Shown here one piece after another: positions 17,197 to 25,102 of a stretch of 64,000 nt of DNA (position 1 is its first letter; each line of letters begins with the position of its first letter). Source of the stretch: DASVWZ01 sp963715675. Lineage in GTDB: Bacteria; Acidobacteriota; Terriglobia; Terriglobales; Acidobacteriaceae. The stretch lies in the NCBI GenBank assembly GCA_963715675.1, contig OY970265.1, forward strand, positions 1,178,001 to 1,242,000. The letters run 5' to 3'. The translations under genes were made by a program, and so were the position numbers. Below the pieces are notes generated by a model. It was not told the DNA's origin, did no database searches, and saw only the letters and a program-made list of their open reading frames with translations.

Positions 17197-18318
17197 ATGA
17201 TACGAGCCACGGACAAGACGGATGTCTTTGTCATTGGTGGAGGCCCCGCGGGTCTGGCCGCTGCGATCGCCGCGCGAAATCACGGCTTTGCAGTCATGCT
17301 TGCCGATGTCGCCCAGCCTCCGATCGACAAAGCTTGTGGCGAGGGCATTATGCCCGACGGGCTGGCGGCGCTGAAGAAACTCGGCGTCACTGTGCCGCGT
17401 GAAGCTGCGTACCCATTTCAAGGTATTCGGTTCTCCGACGGCGCCTCTGTGGTCCAGGCCAGGTTTGCTGGTGAGGGTGGCTTGGGCGTGCGCCGCACGG
17501 CTCTGCATGAGATCCTGATTTCCAAAGCGGCCGAGATCGGCGTGGAGATGCATTGGGGCGCGCGCATCAGCGGCTTGACGCCCGACGGCGTCACCATGAA
17601 TGGATGCAACGTCCGTTGCCGGTGGCTGGTCGGCGCCGACGGCCAGAAATCCCGCGTGCGCGATTGGTCAGACTTGGAATCGGTTCGCAGCAGGGCATCC
17701 CATCGCTTTGGTTTTCGCCGCCACTACCGCGTTGCACCCTGGTCGGAGTTTGTCGAAGTCGACTGGACCGGGCACGGGCAGCTTTACATCACGCCCACTG
17801 GCCCGGAAGAGGTTTGTGTCGCTTTTCTTACCCGAGATCCGAAAAGCCGCCTCGAAGATGCTTTCAATGTTTTTCCGGAACTGCGAGCTCGATTGCAAGG
17901 CGCTGCCTGCGTTAGCCGCGAGCAATGTGCGATCTCTGCCATGCGATCGTTAAGTTCTGTGTACCGCCGATCGCGGGTGCTGATTGGAGAAGCCTCCGGT
18001 TCCGTGGATGCCATTACTGGAGAGGGCCTCTCGATGATCTTCCAGCAGGCGTACGCACTGGCCCAAGCTCTTGTGAAGGACGATTTGTCCGGGTACCAGG
18101 CGGAGCATCGCCGGATCAGCCGCCTTCCCCGAGTGATGGCGAACTTGTTGTTGCAGATGGACCGCAGCTCCTGGCTGCGGGCCCGCGCTCTGGGCGCTTT
18201 CCAGGCGAACCCGCCTTTGTTCACCCGGATACTGGCCATCCACACCGGAGCGGTTTCACCGTTTGCTTTAGGTTTGCAGGAAACCTTGTCTTTCGGATGG
18301 CATCTGGTCTGCGCATGA
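17197..18318 (+). CDS. FAD-dependent monooxygenase/oxidoreductase (geranylgeranyl-reductase/PHBH-like)
   Basis: 373 residues. The dinucleotide-binding motif VIGGGPAGLAAAIAA is at about 12-26. KACGEGIMPDG follows, typical of the geranylgeranyl-reductase-like branch. LVGADGQKSRVR is the DG motif, and the second FAD motif is VLIGEASGSVDAITGEGLS. It starts 9 bp after the polyketide synthase and its stop overlaps the yceI start by 4 bp. FAD monooxygenases next to type III synthases hydroxylate or oxidise the phenolic lipid product in known systems (for example the srs cluster of Streptomyces); that role here is inferred from context. Confidence 0.85.
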   Translation: MIRATDKTDVFVIGGGPAGLAAAIAARNHGFAVMLADVAQPPIDKACGEGIMPDGLAALKKLGVTVPREAAYPFQGIRFSDGASVVQARFAGEGGLGVRRTALHEILISKAAEIGVEMHWGARISGLTPDGVTMNGCNVRCRWLVGADGQKSRVRDWSDLESVRSRASHRFGFRRHYRVAPWSEFVEVDWTGHGQLYITPTGPEEVCVAFLTRDPKSRLEDAFNVFPELRARLQGAACVSREQCAISAMRSLSSVYRRSRVLIGEASGSVDAITGEGLSMIFQQAYALAQALVKDDLSGYQAEHRRISRLPRVMANLLLQMDRSSWLRARALGAFQANPPLFTRILAIHTGAVSPFALGLQETLSFGWHLVCA

Positions 18319-18968
18319 GAGTCATCGGCGTCAGCCTCGTTTTTCTCCTTTGCATCCTCGCAGGTTCGGCCAGCCTTTGGGCACAGCAAATGACGTTCGA
18401 ACTCGATCCTGTCGCCACCAGGATCGACTTTACGCTTCCCGCCACGTTCCATACGGTGCACGGCAGTTTCGTGCTGAAAAGCGGCATCCTCCACTTTGAC
18501 CCTTCCACTGGCTCGGTGTCCGGGCTGGTATTGGTGGACGTGAAGAGTGGCCAAAGCGGCAGCCAGGGGCGGGACCATAAGATGCACAAGGAGGTCCTGC
18601 AGAGTGATCAGTATCCCGAAGCTACGTTCACTCCCAGCAAAATGTCGGGAACGTTCGCCTCCCAAGGCAGTTCCACTATCCAGGTGGACGGCGTTCTTCG
18701 CATTCATGGCGGTGATCATCCCATCACACTTTCAATCCCATGGGAAATCAAGGGAAACACTCTCACCGCGAAGACTCACCTGTCGATTCCCTACGTAGCC
18801 TGGGGAATGAGGAATCCCAGCACATTCATGCTACGCGTCAGCGAGAAAGTCGAACTGGACATCACCGCCACTGGCCATCTGAGCCAGGGAACGCAAGCTG
18901 ACGCGGCTCATTCGGCTGCGAGTGAAGTCGGCAGCAACTACGGAATGCGGGCCAGTTCTCTTCGGTAG
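18315..18968 (+). CDS. YceI-family periplasmic lipid-binding protein
   Basis: 217 residues. Signal peptide (VIGVSLVFLLCILAGSASLWA), then a YceI lipocalin-like domain: FELDPVATRIDFTLPATFH, FDPSTGSVSGLVLVDVKSG and LRIHGGDHPITLSIPWEI. YceI proteins bind isoprenoid or long-chain lipids in the periplasm. The ATG at 18315 overlaps the upstream stop (ATGA), so translation is coupled to the oxidoreductase. Together with the polyketide synthase this suggests synthesis and carriage of a lipid-like molecule. Its 3' end overlaps the convergent gene at 18938 by 31 bp. Confidence 0.88.
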   Translation: MRVIGVSLVFLLCILAGSASLWAQQMTFELDPVATRIDFTLPATFHTVHGSFVLKSGILHFDPSTGSVSGLVLVDVKSGQSGSQGRDHKMHKEVLQSDQYPEATFTPSKMSGTFASQGSSTIQVDGVLRIHGGDHPITLSIPWEIKGNTLTAKTHLSIPYVAWGMRNPSTFMLRVSEKVELDITATGHLSQGTQADAAHSAASEVGSNYGMRASSLR

Positions 18969-19780
18969 AGATCGTTCTGGGGAAATTCCGCAGAAAGATC
19001 TGCCAGCAGGCGCTTCGCGGTTTGCCGGTCTTTTCCCGGGAGCGCGGCCACGGCCAGCAACAACCTGGCGAACGGGGCGAGGTAATGACCTTTGTCTGCA
19101 GTGATTCGCAGATTGTTCAGGCCAGCATCTTTGTTGGTCTCCGCCCCACCCAGCCGTAGCAACCAGCGGATGGGTGCAGCATTCACTCCCAGGAGATAAT
19201 TTTCCACGCCCACTGCGAGGTATGCGTCGTAATACGATGAATCCTGGGCAATCAACTTCTCCGCCAGGCCGCGGGCCGACTTCGTATAGCTCAAACTGGC
19301 CAGATTTCGCTTTTCGATCAGCGCCAGGTAATCACTGCGCAAACCATCCGCGAGGATCCTGGCAAATTGCGCGTTCTTGTCCTGGGGCGCACCCGTCAGA
19401 ATCCGGTCCGCCAATTGGCCCGCCTGGTTCAGTTCACCCTGAAAGGCGTCCTTCACATTCGGGTCAGGCTTAGGCTGCTCCCGCTCCAGGAACTTGGTGT
19501 TGTCGGTGAAGAGTTCGACCTCTAGGATGTGCAGCCGGTCGAATTCCGAAAAAAGGTATGCCGCCGCGTTAGAAACCGGGCCCATGGGGTCATCCGGGTG
19601 CTGTTGCTTCCAGGCTTCAAAAGTCCTGTGCGCCTGGGTGAAGTCGAGGTTGTACAACTGGCGATATCCCGCTTCCAAAGGAATGGGATCAGCAGCCGCC
19701 ACCCGGGGAGCGGCAACCAGCAGAAACAGGAAGCAACCACGCCACCTTACGCGCGAGAGGCTCGCGAACCGGTGCATCAT
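18938..19780 (-). CDS. Secreted helical-repeat (TPR-like) protein of unknown function
   Basis: 280 residues with a signal peptide (CFLFLLVAAPRVAAA). The body is helical with TPR-like segments (YNLDFTQAHRTFEAWKQQHP, YDAYLAVGVENYLLGV) and a C-terminal pattern YLAPFARLLLAVAALPGKDR ending in a TPR-type helix pair. No catalytic residues are evident. The gene is convergent with yceI and overlaps its end. Two in-frame ATGs (19780 and 19777) are equivalent candidates for the start. Confidence 0.75.
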   Translation of the reverse strand: MMHRFASLSRVRWRGCFLFLLVAAPRVAAADPIPLEAGYRQLYNLDFTQAHRTFEAWKQQHPDDPMGPVSNAAAYLFSEFDRLHILEVELFTDNTKFLEREQPKPDPNVKDAFQGELNQAGQLADRILTGAPQDKNAQFARILADGLRSDYLALIEKRNLASLSYTKSARGLAEKLIAQDSSYYDAYLAVGVENYLLGVNAAPIRWLLRLGGAETNKDAGLNNLRITADKGHYLAPFARLLLAVAALPGKDRQTAKRLLADLSAEFPQNDLYRRELARIP

Positions 19781-20005
19781 ACCGAGTTGTCCGCTATCCA
19801 GAGCAATCGCATAAACTTGGAGCTCCCCTTGTGAACTTTACACTCCAACGTTGGATGCATGGAAACCCAGACACGTTGAGCCCACCTCAACTCGGGTCGA
19901 CCACGTTCCACTTGTTAGTTCCCCCCTGGCATGGCAGTTTGTTCAGCCCAGCCAACTCACCGGTCCTTTTCTGTATCATACGTGTAATCCTGTGCTCAGT
20001 TTGGT

Positions 20006-21502
20006 GTGCCCTTGATAATTCGCGTACTGACGATCCGCTTGCATGGCGCTTTGCTCCTGGCGGCGATGGGGAGCATTTGTGCTGGCGGCCAAACTCTCTC
20101 GGTACGTCCCGCAGAATCGGCTCCTGCTGCTCCAATCCCCGCGTCGGGAGCCGCAGCACCACCCATGATTGAGTTAACCGTGCCGGCCGGCGCTCCCCTG
20201 AAGATTGCCTTGGACCGCGAGGTCCGAATCCGGGAAGTCGGCCAGCCGGTGTCGGGAAAAGTGACCGAGCCGGTTTACTCGTTCGACCAGTTGGTTGTTC
20301 CAGCTGGCAGCGCGGTGACGGGCCACATCGCTTGGCTGGGCGGCATCACGAAGATGCGCCGCACGGCTGCGGCGCTTGATGCCGATTTTTCACCGCAGCG
20401 CCAGGTGCGGGTTGAGTTCAATGAGTTGACGCTTCCCGATGGCCGGCGCGTCCCGCTGCAAACGGTGGTTTCTCCGGGTTCTCAGGGCGTGCTGCAGTTC
20501 ATTCCCGCCAGCAGCAAGCAGAGCGTCAGCAAGAAAGGTGAGGCGAAGAATTCTGCCTCGCGCAAAGTCAGCGAGGCCCGCCAACAAGCGCGGGCACAAT
20601 GGGACTCGCTTAAGAAGCAATGGCAGCAACCGGGCAAGGGGCACCGCCTGAAGCGCTTCGCTATTGCCCAGCTACCGTATCGCCCGCAGTATATGGACGC
20701 TGGGGCCAGCTTCAATGCCGACCTGCAGCATCCTTTGCAGTTCGGCTCGGAGCCGTTGAAACCCGAGATGGTCTCGGCTATCGGCGAGCCGCCTCCGGAC
20801 GGCAGCGTGGTTCACGCACTCCTGGTTACGCCGCTTGGCTCGGCAACCAGCAAGAAAGGCGACCTCGTCGACGCGGTCATCAGCCAGCCGCTGGTCGTCT
20901 CGGACAAGTTATTCTTGCCGGAAGGCAGTCACCTCAAAGGAACAGTTCTGCAGGTCCGAGCCGCCCGCAGACTCGGCCGTAACGGGCAATTACGGATCGT
21001 GTTCCACCAAATGGTCCCGCCGAGCGGGATTGAGCAGAAGATCGAAGCCAGCCTGGAGGGAGTCGAAGTCGCCAAGGGCGAGCATCTCAGCCTTGACGCG
21101 GAAGGCGGGGCACAGGTCACGGCACCACGCACGCGTTACCTGACCACCGGGATCGCCATAGCCCTTGCGGCATCTTCGATGTCTCCGGATCGCGACGCGG
21201 GAACCCCGGGACGGAGCGGGGGCGAGGTGGGCCAAGGCGCTGCCAACGGCGCTTCGGGATTCAAAGTGATCGGCATGCTGGCCGGAGCATTCGCGCACTC
21301 CCGCGTAGTGGCTTCAGGCTTTGGCATTTACGGCGCAGGCATGTCGATTTATACGCATTTCCTGGCTCGGGGGCGCGATGTCGAGTATCCGAAAGACATG
21401 TCCATGGTGATCGGACTAAGCACTCGCGAAGCCGAAAACCGGAACAGCACGGAGAATGCCACGTCGGCGCAGGTAATACCGCCCAGTACCGGAGCCAAGT
21501 AG
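20006..21502 (+). CDS. Secreted protein with two related beta-rich repeats, function unknown
   Basis: 498 residues from a GTG at 20006. A signal peptide (LHGALLLAAMGSICAGG) is followed by a proline/alanine linker. Two similar modules follow: one with LKIALDREVRIREVG, VPAGSAVTGHI and VEFNELTLPDGRRVPLQTVV, the other with FLPEGSHLKGTVLQV and RIVFHQMVPPSGI. Each reads as a value that must be kept safe plus a G-rich beta turn, like periplasmic adaptor folds. A glycine-rich region near 400-450 could be membrane-interacting. I do not recognise the family. Confidence 0.7.
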   Translation: MPLIIRVLTIRLHGALLLAAMGSICAGGQTLSVRPAESAPAAPIPASGAAAPPMIELTVPAGAPLKIALDREVRIREVGQPVSGKVTEPVYSFDQLVVPAGSAVTGHIAWLGGITKMRRTAAALDADFSPQRQVRVEFNELTLPDGRRVPLQTVVSPGSQGVLQFIPASSKQSVSKKGEAKNSASRKVSEARQQARAQWDSLKKQWQQPGKGHRLKRFAIAQLPYRPQYMDAGASFNADLQHPLQFGSEPLKPEMVSAIGEPPPDGSVVHALLVTPLGSATSKKGDLVDAVISQPLVVSDKLFLPEGSHLKGTVLQVRAARRLGRNGQLRIVFHQMVPPSGIEQKIEASLEGVEVAKGEHLSLDAEGGAQVTAPRTRYLTTGIAIALAASSMSPDRDAGTPGRSGGEVGQGAANGASGFKVIGMLAGAFAHSRVVASGFGIYGAGMSIYTHFLARGRDVEYPKDMSMVIGLSTREAENRNSTENATSAQVIPPSTGAK

Positions 21503-21596
21503 TCGATCCAGCGGCAACACCCCGCCCGCTCTACTATCCGACTTACCGTATCCTCTTGACTGGAGATAGAATAGTGCGACGGTGAGTATACAGCTT

Positions 21597-22508
21597 ATGA
21601 GACTGATCCGAATGGTTGTCCGCACAGTGATCCCGGCAATGGCTCTGTCTGCCGTCTGCTTGTTCTCGGTTTCTGCGCTTGCGCAGAAACAAGAAATTGT
21701 CTGGAGCCCGCAGGAAACGCCCATCATGCAACAGATCCGCGGTCTGCGCCAGCTTCCAGACGATACCCGCGCTCAAACCACCAAACAGCTTGCGCTGCAG
21801 ATCCGGCAGTTGCCGATCACTCCGAACAAGTTGCGTCTGGCGGTTGGTCTGGCGAGTCGCGCGACGGAAGGAGACTTCGGCCATGAGACGCTGCAGGAAG
21901 TCGCAACCACGCTTGCGGATGCGCTCCGTGAACAACCGCAACCGGACGAGAACGGCCAGCCTGCCGCAGCCTACCTGGAACTGGCACAACTGGTGCGTTA
22001 CGAACACGTGCAAGTCAGCATCGACGCTCCGCAACTAAAAGCTGCGACGGCGAAACTGGAAGCCGATGATCGGCGCCGCCAAGACGCAAATTTCACGCTA
22101 ACGGATCTGCAGGGCAAGAGTTGGACCTTGCGGGATCTGCATGGCAAAGTTGTGCTGGTCAACTTCTGGGCGACCTGGTGCCCGCCTTGCCGCAAAGAGA
22201 TGCCAGATCTGGAGACGCTGTACGAGCGCTTCAAGAACGATGGGTTCGTGGTCCTGGCGATTTCCGATGAAGAGCAAGCCAAGGTGCAGCCTTTCATCAA
22301 AGACCGGAGCATCCGCTATCCCGTGCTGCTCGATCCCGATCGCAAGATCAATGATCTGTTTCAAGTGGAAGGCATTCCCAAGAGCTTCGTGTATGACCGC
22401 GAGGGCAAGCTGGTGGCCCAATCCATCGACATGCGCACGCAGCATCAGTTTCTGGAAATGCTGGGCCAGGCGGGGCTGCCGGTGTGCGACGGCTCTAAGA
22501 AGTGCTAG
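21597..22508 (+). CDS. Periplasmic thioredoxin-fold protein (TlpA/ResA-like)
   Basis: About 303 residues. Signal peptide (VIPAMALSAVCLFSVSALA), then about 120 residues of helical N-domain, then a thioredoxin/AhpC-TSA fold beginning at DANFTLTDLQGKSWTL. The redox motif is WATWCPPCRKEMPDLE (CPPC). The cis-Pro region is VEGIPKSFVYDREG. Proteins of this group reduce disulfides in cytochrome c maturation or protect envelope thiols. The ATG at 21597 is chosen over a GTG 15 bp upstream because the signal peptide starts there. The N-terminal helical domain is an extension not present in ResA. Confidence 0.85.
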   Translation: MRLIRMVVRTVIPAMALSAVCLFSVSALAQKQEIVWSPQETPIMQQIRGLRQLPDDTRAQTTKQLALQIRQLPITPNKLRLAVGLASRATEGDFGHETLQEVATTLADALREQPQPDENGQPAAAYLELAQLVRYEHVQVSIDAPQLKAATAKLEADDRRRQDANFTLTDLQGKSWTLRDLHGKVVLVNFWATWCPPCRKEMPDLETLYERFKNDGFVVLAISDEEQAKVQPFIKDRSIRYPVLLDPDRKINDLFQVEGIPKSFVYDREGKLVAQSIDMRTQHQFLEMLGQAGLPVCDGSKKC

Positions 22509-22525
22509 CTGCCGGACAACCCATT

Positions 22526-23302
22526 CTACTGAAGATGCGCCTTCAGAAAGGATACGGCTCGCTGGTTGGCGTCCTCAGCAGCAGTGCCTTCGAACCCGTG
22601 TTTTTGATGAGGATAGATCTTGATCTCGTAAGGGACGGACTTGCTCTTTAGGAGCTTTTCCAGGGCGTAGGCTTCGTTGACGGAAACCACATCGTCGTCT
22701 TCTCCGTGGAGGATGAGCACCGACGGCATCGTGGTCATGCGGCTAGCGGCAAACTCCGGCAGGCCGCCGTACATCTCAACCACCGCTTTGATTCCCGGCG
22801 AAGGCTCCCGAGGAGGATGGCTGCCTTCCTCTTCCGCCAGACCAAGCACCACGTAGCCGCCGAGCGAAAAACCAAGCAGTCCGATGCCGTCTCTCTGCAC
22901 TCCGGGCTGTTGCGCCACGAAACGAGCCGCGTCGTTCAGGGTCCGCAGGTATGCGAACAACTGATCGGCGCCACCCGATGGCTCCCATTTTCCGCCACTT
23001 CCTTCGAAGTAGTGCGGCACGAAGGCAACGTATCCCGCCGTCGTGAGCCCATCGAGGATGCCGCCCTTCCGCCAGTCGCCCTCGGGACCGCCCCCTCCGT
23101 GGATGACCATCACGGCAGCATGCAGGCCGGCAATCTTCGGATCGAAGCGCTCGATGGTGACCGGCTTGTGTTCACTCTGGAACTTCGTGACACTCGAATT
23201 CTGCGCCGAAGCTGCTGGAACCAGAAAAAGAACAGCCCACAGCAAATCCGCTGTAAGTTGCATTCGAACCGCGCGGTCAACCTTCATGATGGGTAGCGCC
23301 AT
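22526..23302 (-). CDS. Dienelactone-hydrolase-family secreted alpha/beta hydrolase
   Basis: 258 residues with an N-terminal signal (LTADLLWAVLFLVPAASAQ). The alpha/beta hydrolase core shows the oxyanion motif VIHGGGGPEG, nucleophile elbow GLLGFSLGGYV, acid in LILHGEDDDVVS and catalytic His in YPHQKHGF. True dienelactone hydrolases use Cys at the elbow, but this one has Ser, so the substrate is probably another ester. Convergent with the thioredoxin-like gene. The exact start is uncertain: ATGs at 23302, 23287 and 23263 are all possible and none has a clear ribosome-binding site. Confidence 0.8.
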   Translation of the reverse strand: MALPIMKVDRAVRMQLTADLLWAVLFLVPAASAQNSSVTKFQSEHKPVTIERFDPKIAGLHAAVMVIHGGGGPEGDWRKGGILDGLTTAGYVAFVPHYFEGSGGKWEPSGGADQLFAYLRTLNDAARFVAQQPGVQRDGIGLLGFSLGGYVVLGLAEEEGSHPPREPSPGIKAVVEMYGGLPEFAASRMTTMPSVLILHGEDDDVVSVNEAYALEKLLKSKSVPYEIKIYPHQKHGFEGTAAEDANQRAVSFLKAHLQ

Positions 23303-23627
23303 GCAGCAAGGTTGCGGTGCGCCGAGGGACCTTGTGTCACGAAATCCGCCCTTGCCTGGATCGAAGATCTGCTCCGGTGCCGTGCGATCACAGACGGACT
23401 GAACTGCGCGCTGGCCGTTGCGGAAAGCAAGGCCAACGCGCCGATCAGTACAGCCGGGGGAGGGCTGTATTTCACCCGAAGAGTCTACCCCAAAGGCCCA
23501 GGATTTGCCTAGTCAAAATTAAGGCCAAAGATCCAGGGAACAGACGGAGAAGTAAGTCCAAGCTATAGGTGATGAAACGAGCTGGCCGGCTGGCGAGGGC
23601 TGTTCGCAACCATGCTGATTTCGGGAT
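23303..23627. other. Intergenic region between the hydrolase and boxR
   Basis: No convincing gene was found. A short minus-strand frame with a signal-like start exists but lacks a ribosome-binding site (see rejected items). No terminator with a T-run was seen. Confidence 0.4.
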
Positions 23628-24566
23628 TCAGAGAGTTTCCTTCTCCATGTTCTGCCGTGCAGCGTTCAAAATCGTGGCGAGCGCGGAAGGAACCGCGGTT
23701 TTACTGGTGTCGATCACCAGGTCAGCCTTGGCGTACAACGGTTCGCGTTCCGCGAGGATCCGTTTGAGGTCGGCCATGGCTTCGGAGCTTTGTGCCATCG
23801 GACGCATGTCTCCCTGCGCAATTACCCGCTTCATGTGGTCGGCCGGAGTTGCCCGCAGCCATACCGTGTAACACGAATCCAGCAGCCGCTGGAACGTGCT
23901 GTTCTCGGAGACGATGCTTCCGCCAGTCGCCAGCACGAATCGACTATGCTGCATCAGCAACTCATCCAGACAGGTGCGCTCGAACCTCCGGAATCCGTTC
24001 TGTCCGTAAAGGTCGAACATGGCGCTAAGTGGCACTCCGCTGGATTTTTCGATCAAGCGGTCAAGTTCGAAGAATGGGACGGTCCGCTTCTTCGCTAATG
24101 CCGAGCCAATCGTCGACTTCCCGGCTCCCCGCAGGCCGATCAGGGCAATTCTTTCCCGCCGGTTCTCGGAATGAATTGGGCCGAAACGCTGCACCAGCCA
24201 CTGCTGTACGTCGTTCAGTTCGTCGGGAGCAAGGTGGCCAAGGAACTCCGTGGCGTGCGCCAATTCGATCGTGGGCGGATGTCCTTCGAACACCAGCGAT
24301 GTGACCGGTGCATCGAGAGCCTGTGCGAGATGACGGAGCAGCAGGATTGAGGAGTTCCCATTGCCCGACTCCAGTTCGGCGAGAAATCGCTCCGACACGC
24401 CGGACTGCGCCGCCAGCATTTTGCGCGTCATCCCGCGCAGCGAACGCAGGCCGCGAATTCTCTCGCCGAGGAGATTGAGATAGCGCTGGTTTTCCAGATC
24501 CGCTTGGGCGTAAGCTCGAACCCCGTTCTCCGGAGACGGCCGCTTGAGTTGTTTTGCGCCTCTCAT
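23628..24566 (-). CDS. boxR: BoxR/BzdR-type regulator: XRE helix-turn-helix fused to shikimate-kinase-like domain
   Basis: 312 residues. An XRE helix-turn-helix occupies about 33-90 (LGERIRGLRSLRGMTRKMLA, then SGVSERFLAELESGNG). A linker leads to a shikimate-kinase-like domain with Walker A GLRGAGKST at 144-152 and the RFERTCLDELL and LATGGSIV segments. This architecture is diagnostic of BzdR/BoxR regulators, which repress benzoate genes and are released by benzoyl-CoA. The kinase-like domain binds the effector instead of catalysing. The ATG at 24566 is used; a TTG lies two codons upstream. It is the last gene of the box operon. Its likely operators are the TGCA-N6-TGCA sites at 28269 and 28377. 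Confidence 0.92.
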   Translation of the reverse strand: MRGAKQLKRPSPENGVRAYAQADLENQRYLNLLGERIRGLRSLRGMTRKMLAAQSGVSERFLAELESGNGNSSILLLRHLAQALDAPVTSLVFEGHPPTIELAHATEFLGHLAPDELNDVQQWLVQRFGPIHSENRRERIALIGLRGAGKSTIGSALAKKRTVPFFELDRLIEKSSGVPLSAMFDLYGQNGFRRFERTCLDELLMQHSRFVLATGGSIVSENSTFQRLLDSCYTVWLRATPADHMKRVIAQGDMRPMAQSSEAMADLKRILAEREPLYAKADLVIDTSKTAVPSALATILNAARQNMEKETL

Positions 24567-24577
24567 CAGCAAGCAGC

Positions 24578-25021
24578 CTAGGCCAAACGTTCGAACTTCA
24601 GGTCAACGATCACGTCGCGCAAAGGAACGTTCTCTGCCTCGCAGAAGCGGGCCAGGTCCGCGATCAAAGGCCAGCCAGTTTGAGGATCGGAAGCCAGCAT
24701 CACGTCCTGGAATGGATACTCCTCTTCGATTTGAATGAAGCCACCCTCTTCCAGTTCCTTCAGCAGGTGATACATCGCATCGACATCGAGACCGCAGGTT
24801 TCATGCAGTTCCGGGAGATACGCGGCATTCTGTTTCCGGGCCGTGCCATGGGAACGAGTAGCAAGATCCGCGGCATGGGCAAGAAGTTTGCGCGCATCCG
24901 GGGAAACAGAGCGAAGCTGCAATTGAAACGCGCCCACGGCAGCCACCCTGGCTGCATCCGCAGGGAATCCGCAGTGGCGGGCGAATCGGTCGATCGAGGA
25001 GGTTACGTTGCAACGTTCCAT
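24578..25021 (-). CDS. Unknown small protein within the box operon
   Basis: 147 residues. No catalytic motif. The middle has a winged-helix flavour (LPELHETCGLDVDAMYHLLK, then EEGGFIQIEEEYPF) and the end reads LRDVIVDLKFERLA. The N-terminus (SSIDRFARHCGFPADAARVA) is helical. It lies 81 bp downstream of boxB and 11 bp before boxR on the same strand, so cotranscription is very likely. It could be a cofactor of the regulator, a BoxB assembly or electron-transfer helper, or a separate sensor. I do not recognise a named family. Confidence 0.8.
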   Translation of the reverse strand: MERCNVTSSIDRFARHCGFPADAARVAAVGAFQLQLRSVSPDARKLLAHAADLATRSHGTARKQNAAYLPELHETCGLDVDAMYHLLKELEEGGFIQIEEEYPFQDVMLASDPQTGWPLIADLARFCEAENVPLRDVIVDLKFERLA

Positions 25022-25102
25022 GAGTTGTCATCCCGAGGCGAACGAGGAAGCTGCAACTTTCCCGGCGGCGGGCAAATTTGCCAAGCTCCTCTGAACCAGC
25101 CC

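Noticed and set aside
23284..23475. Minus-strand 63-residue frame with a signal-like N-terminus
   Set aside because: GTG start without a ribosome-binding site, overlaps the hydrolase start and has no recognisable mature part. Kept out of the gene list.
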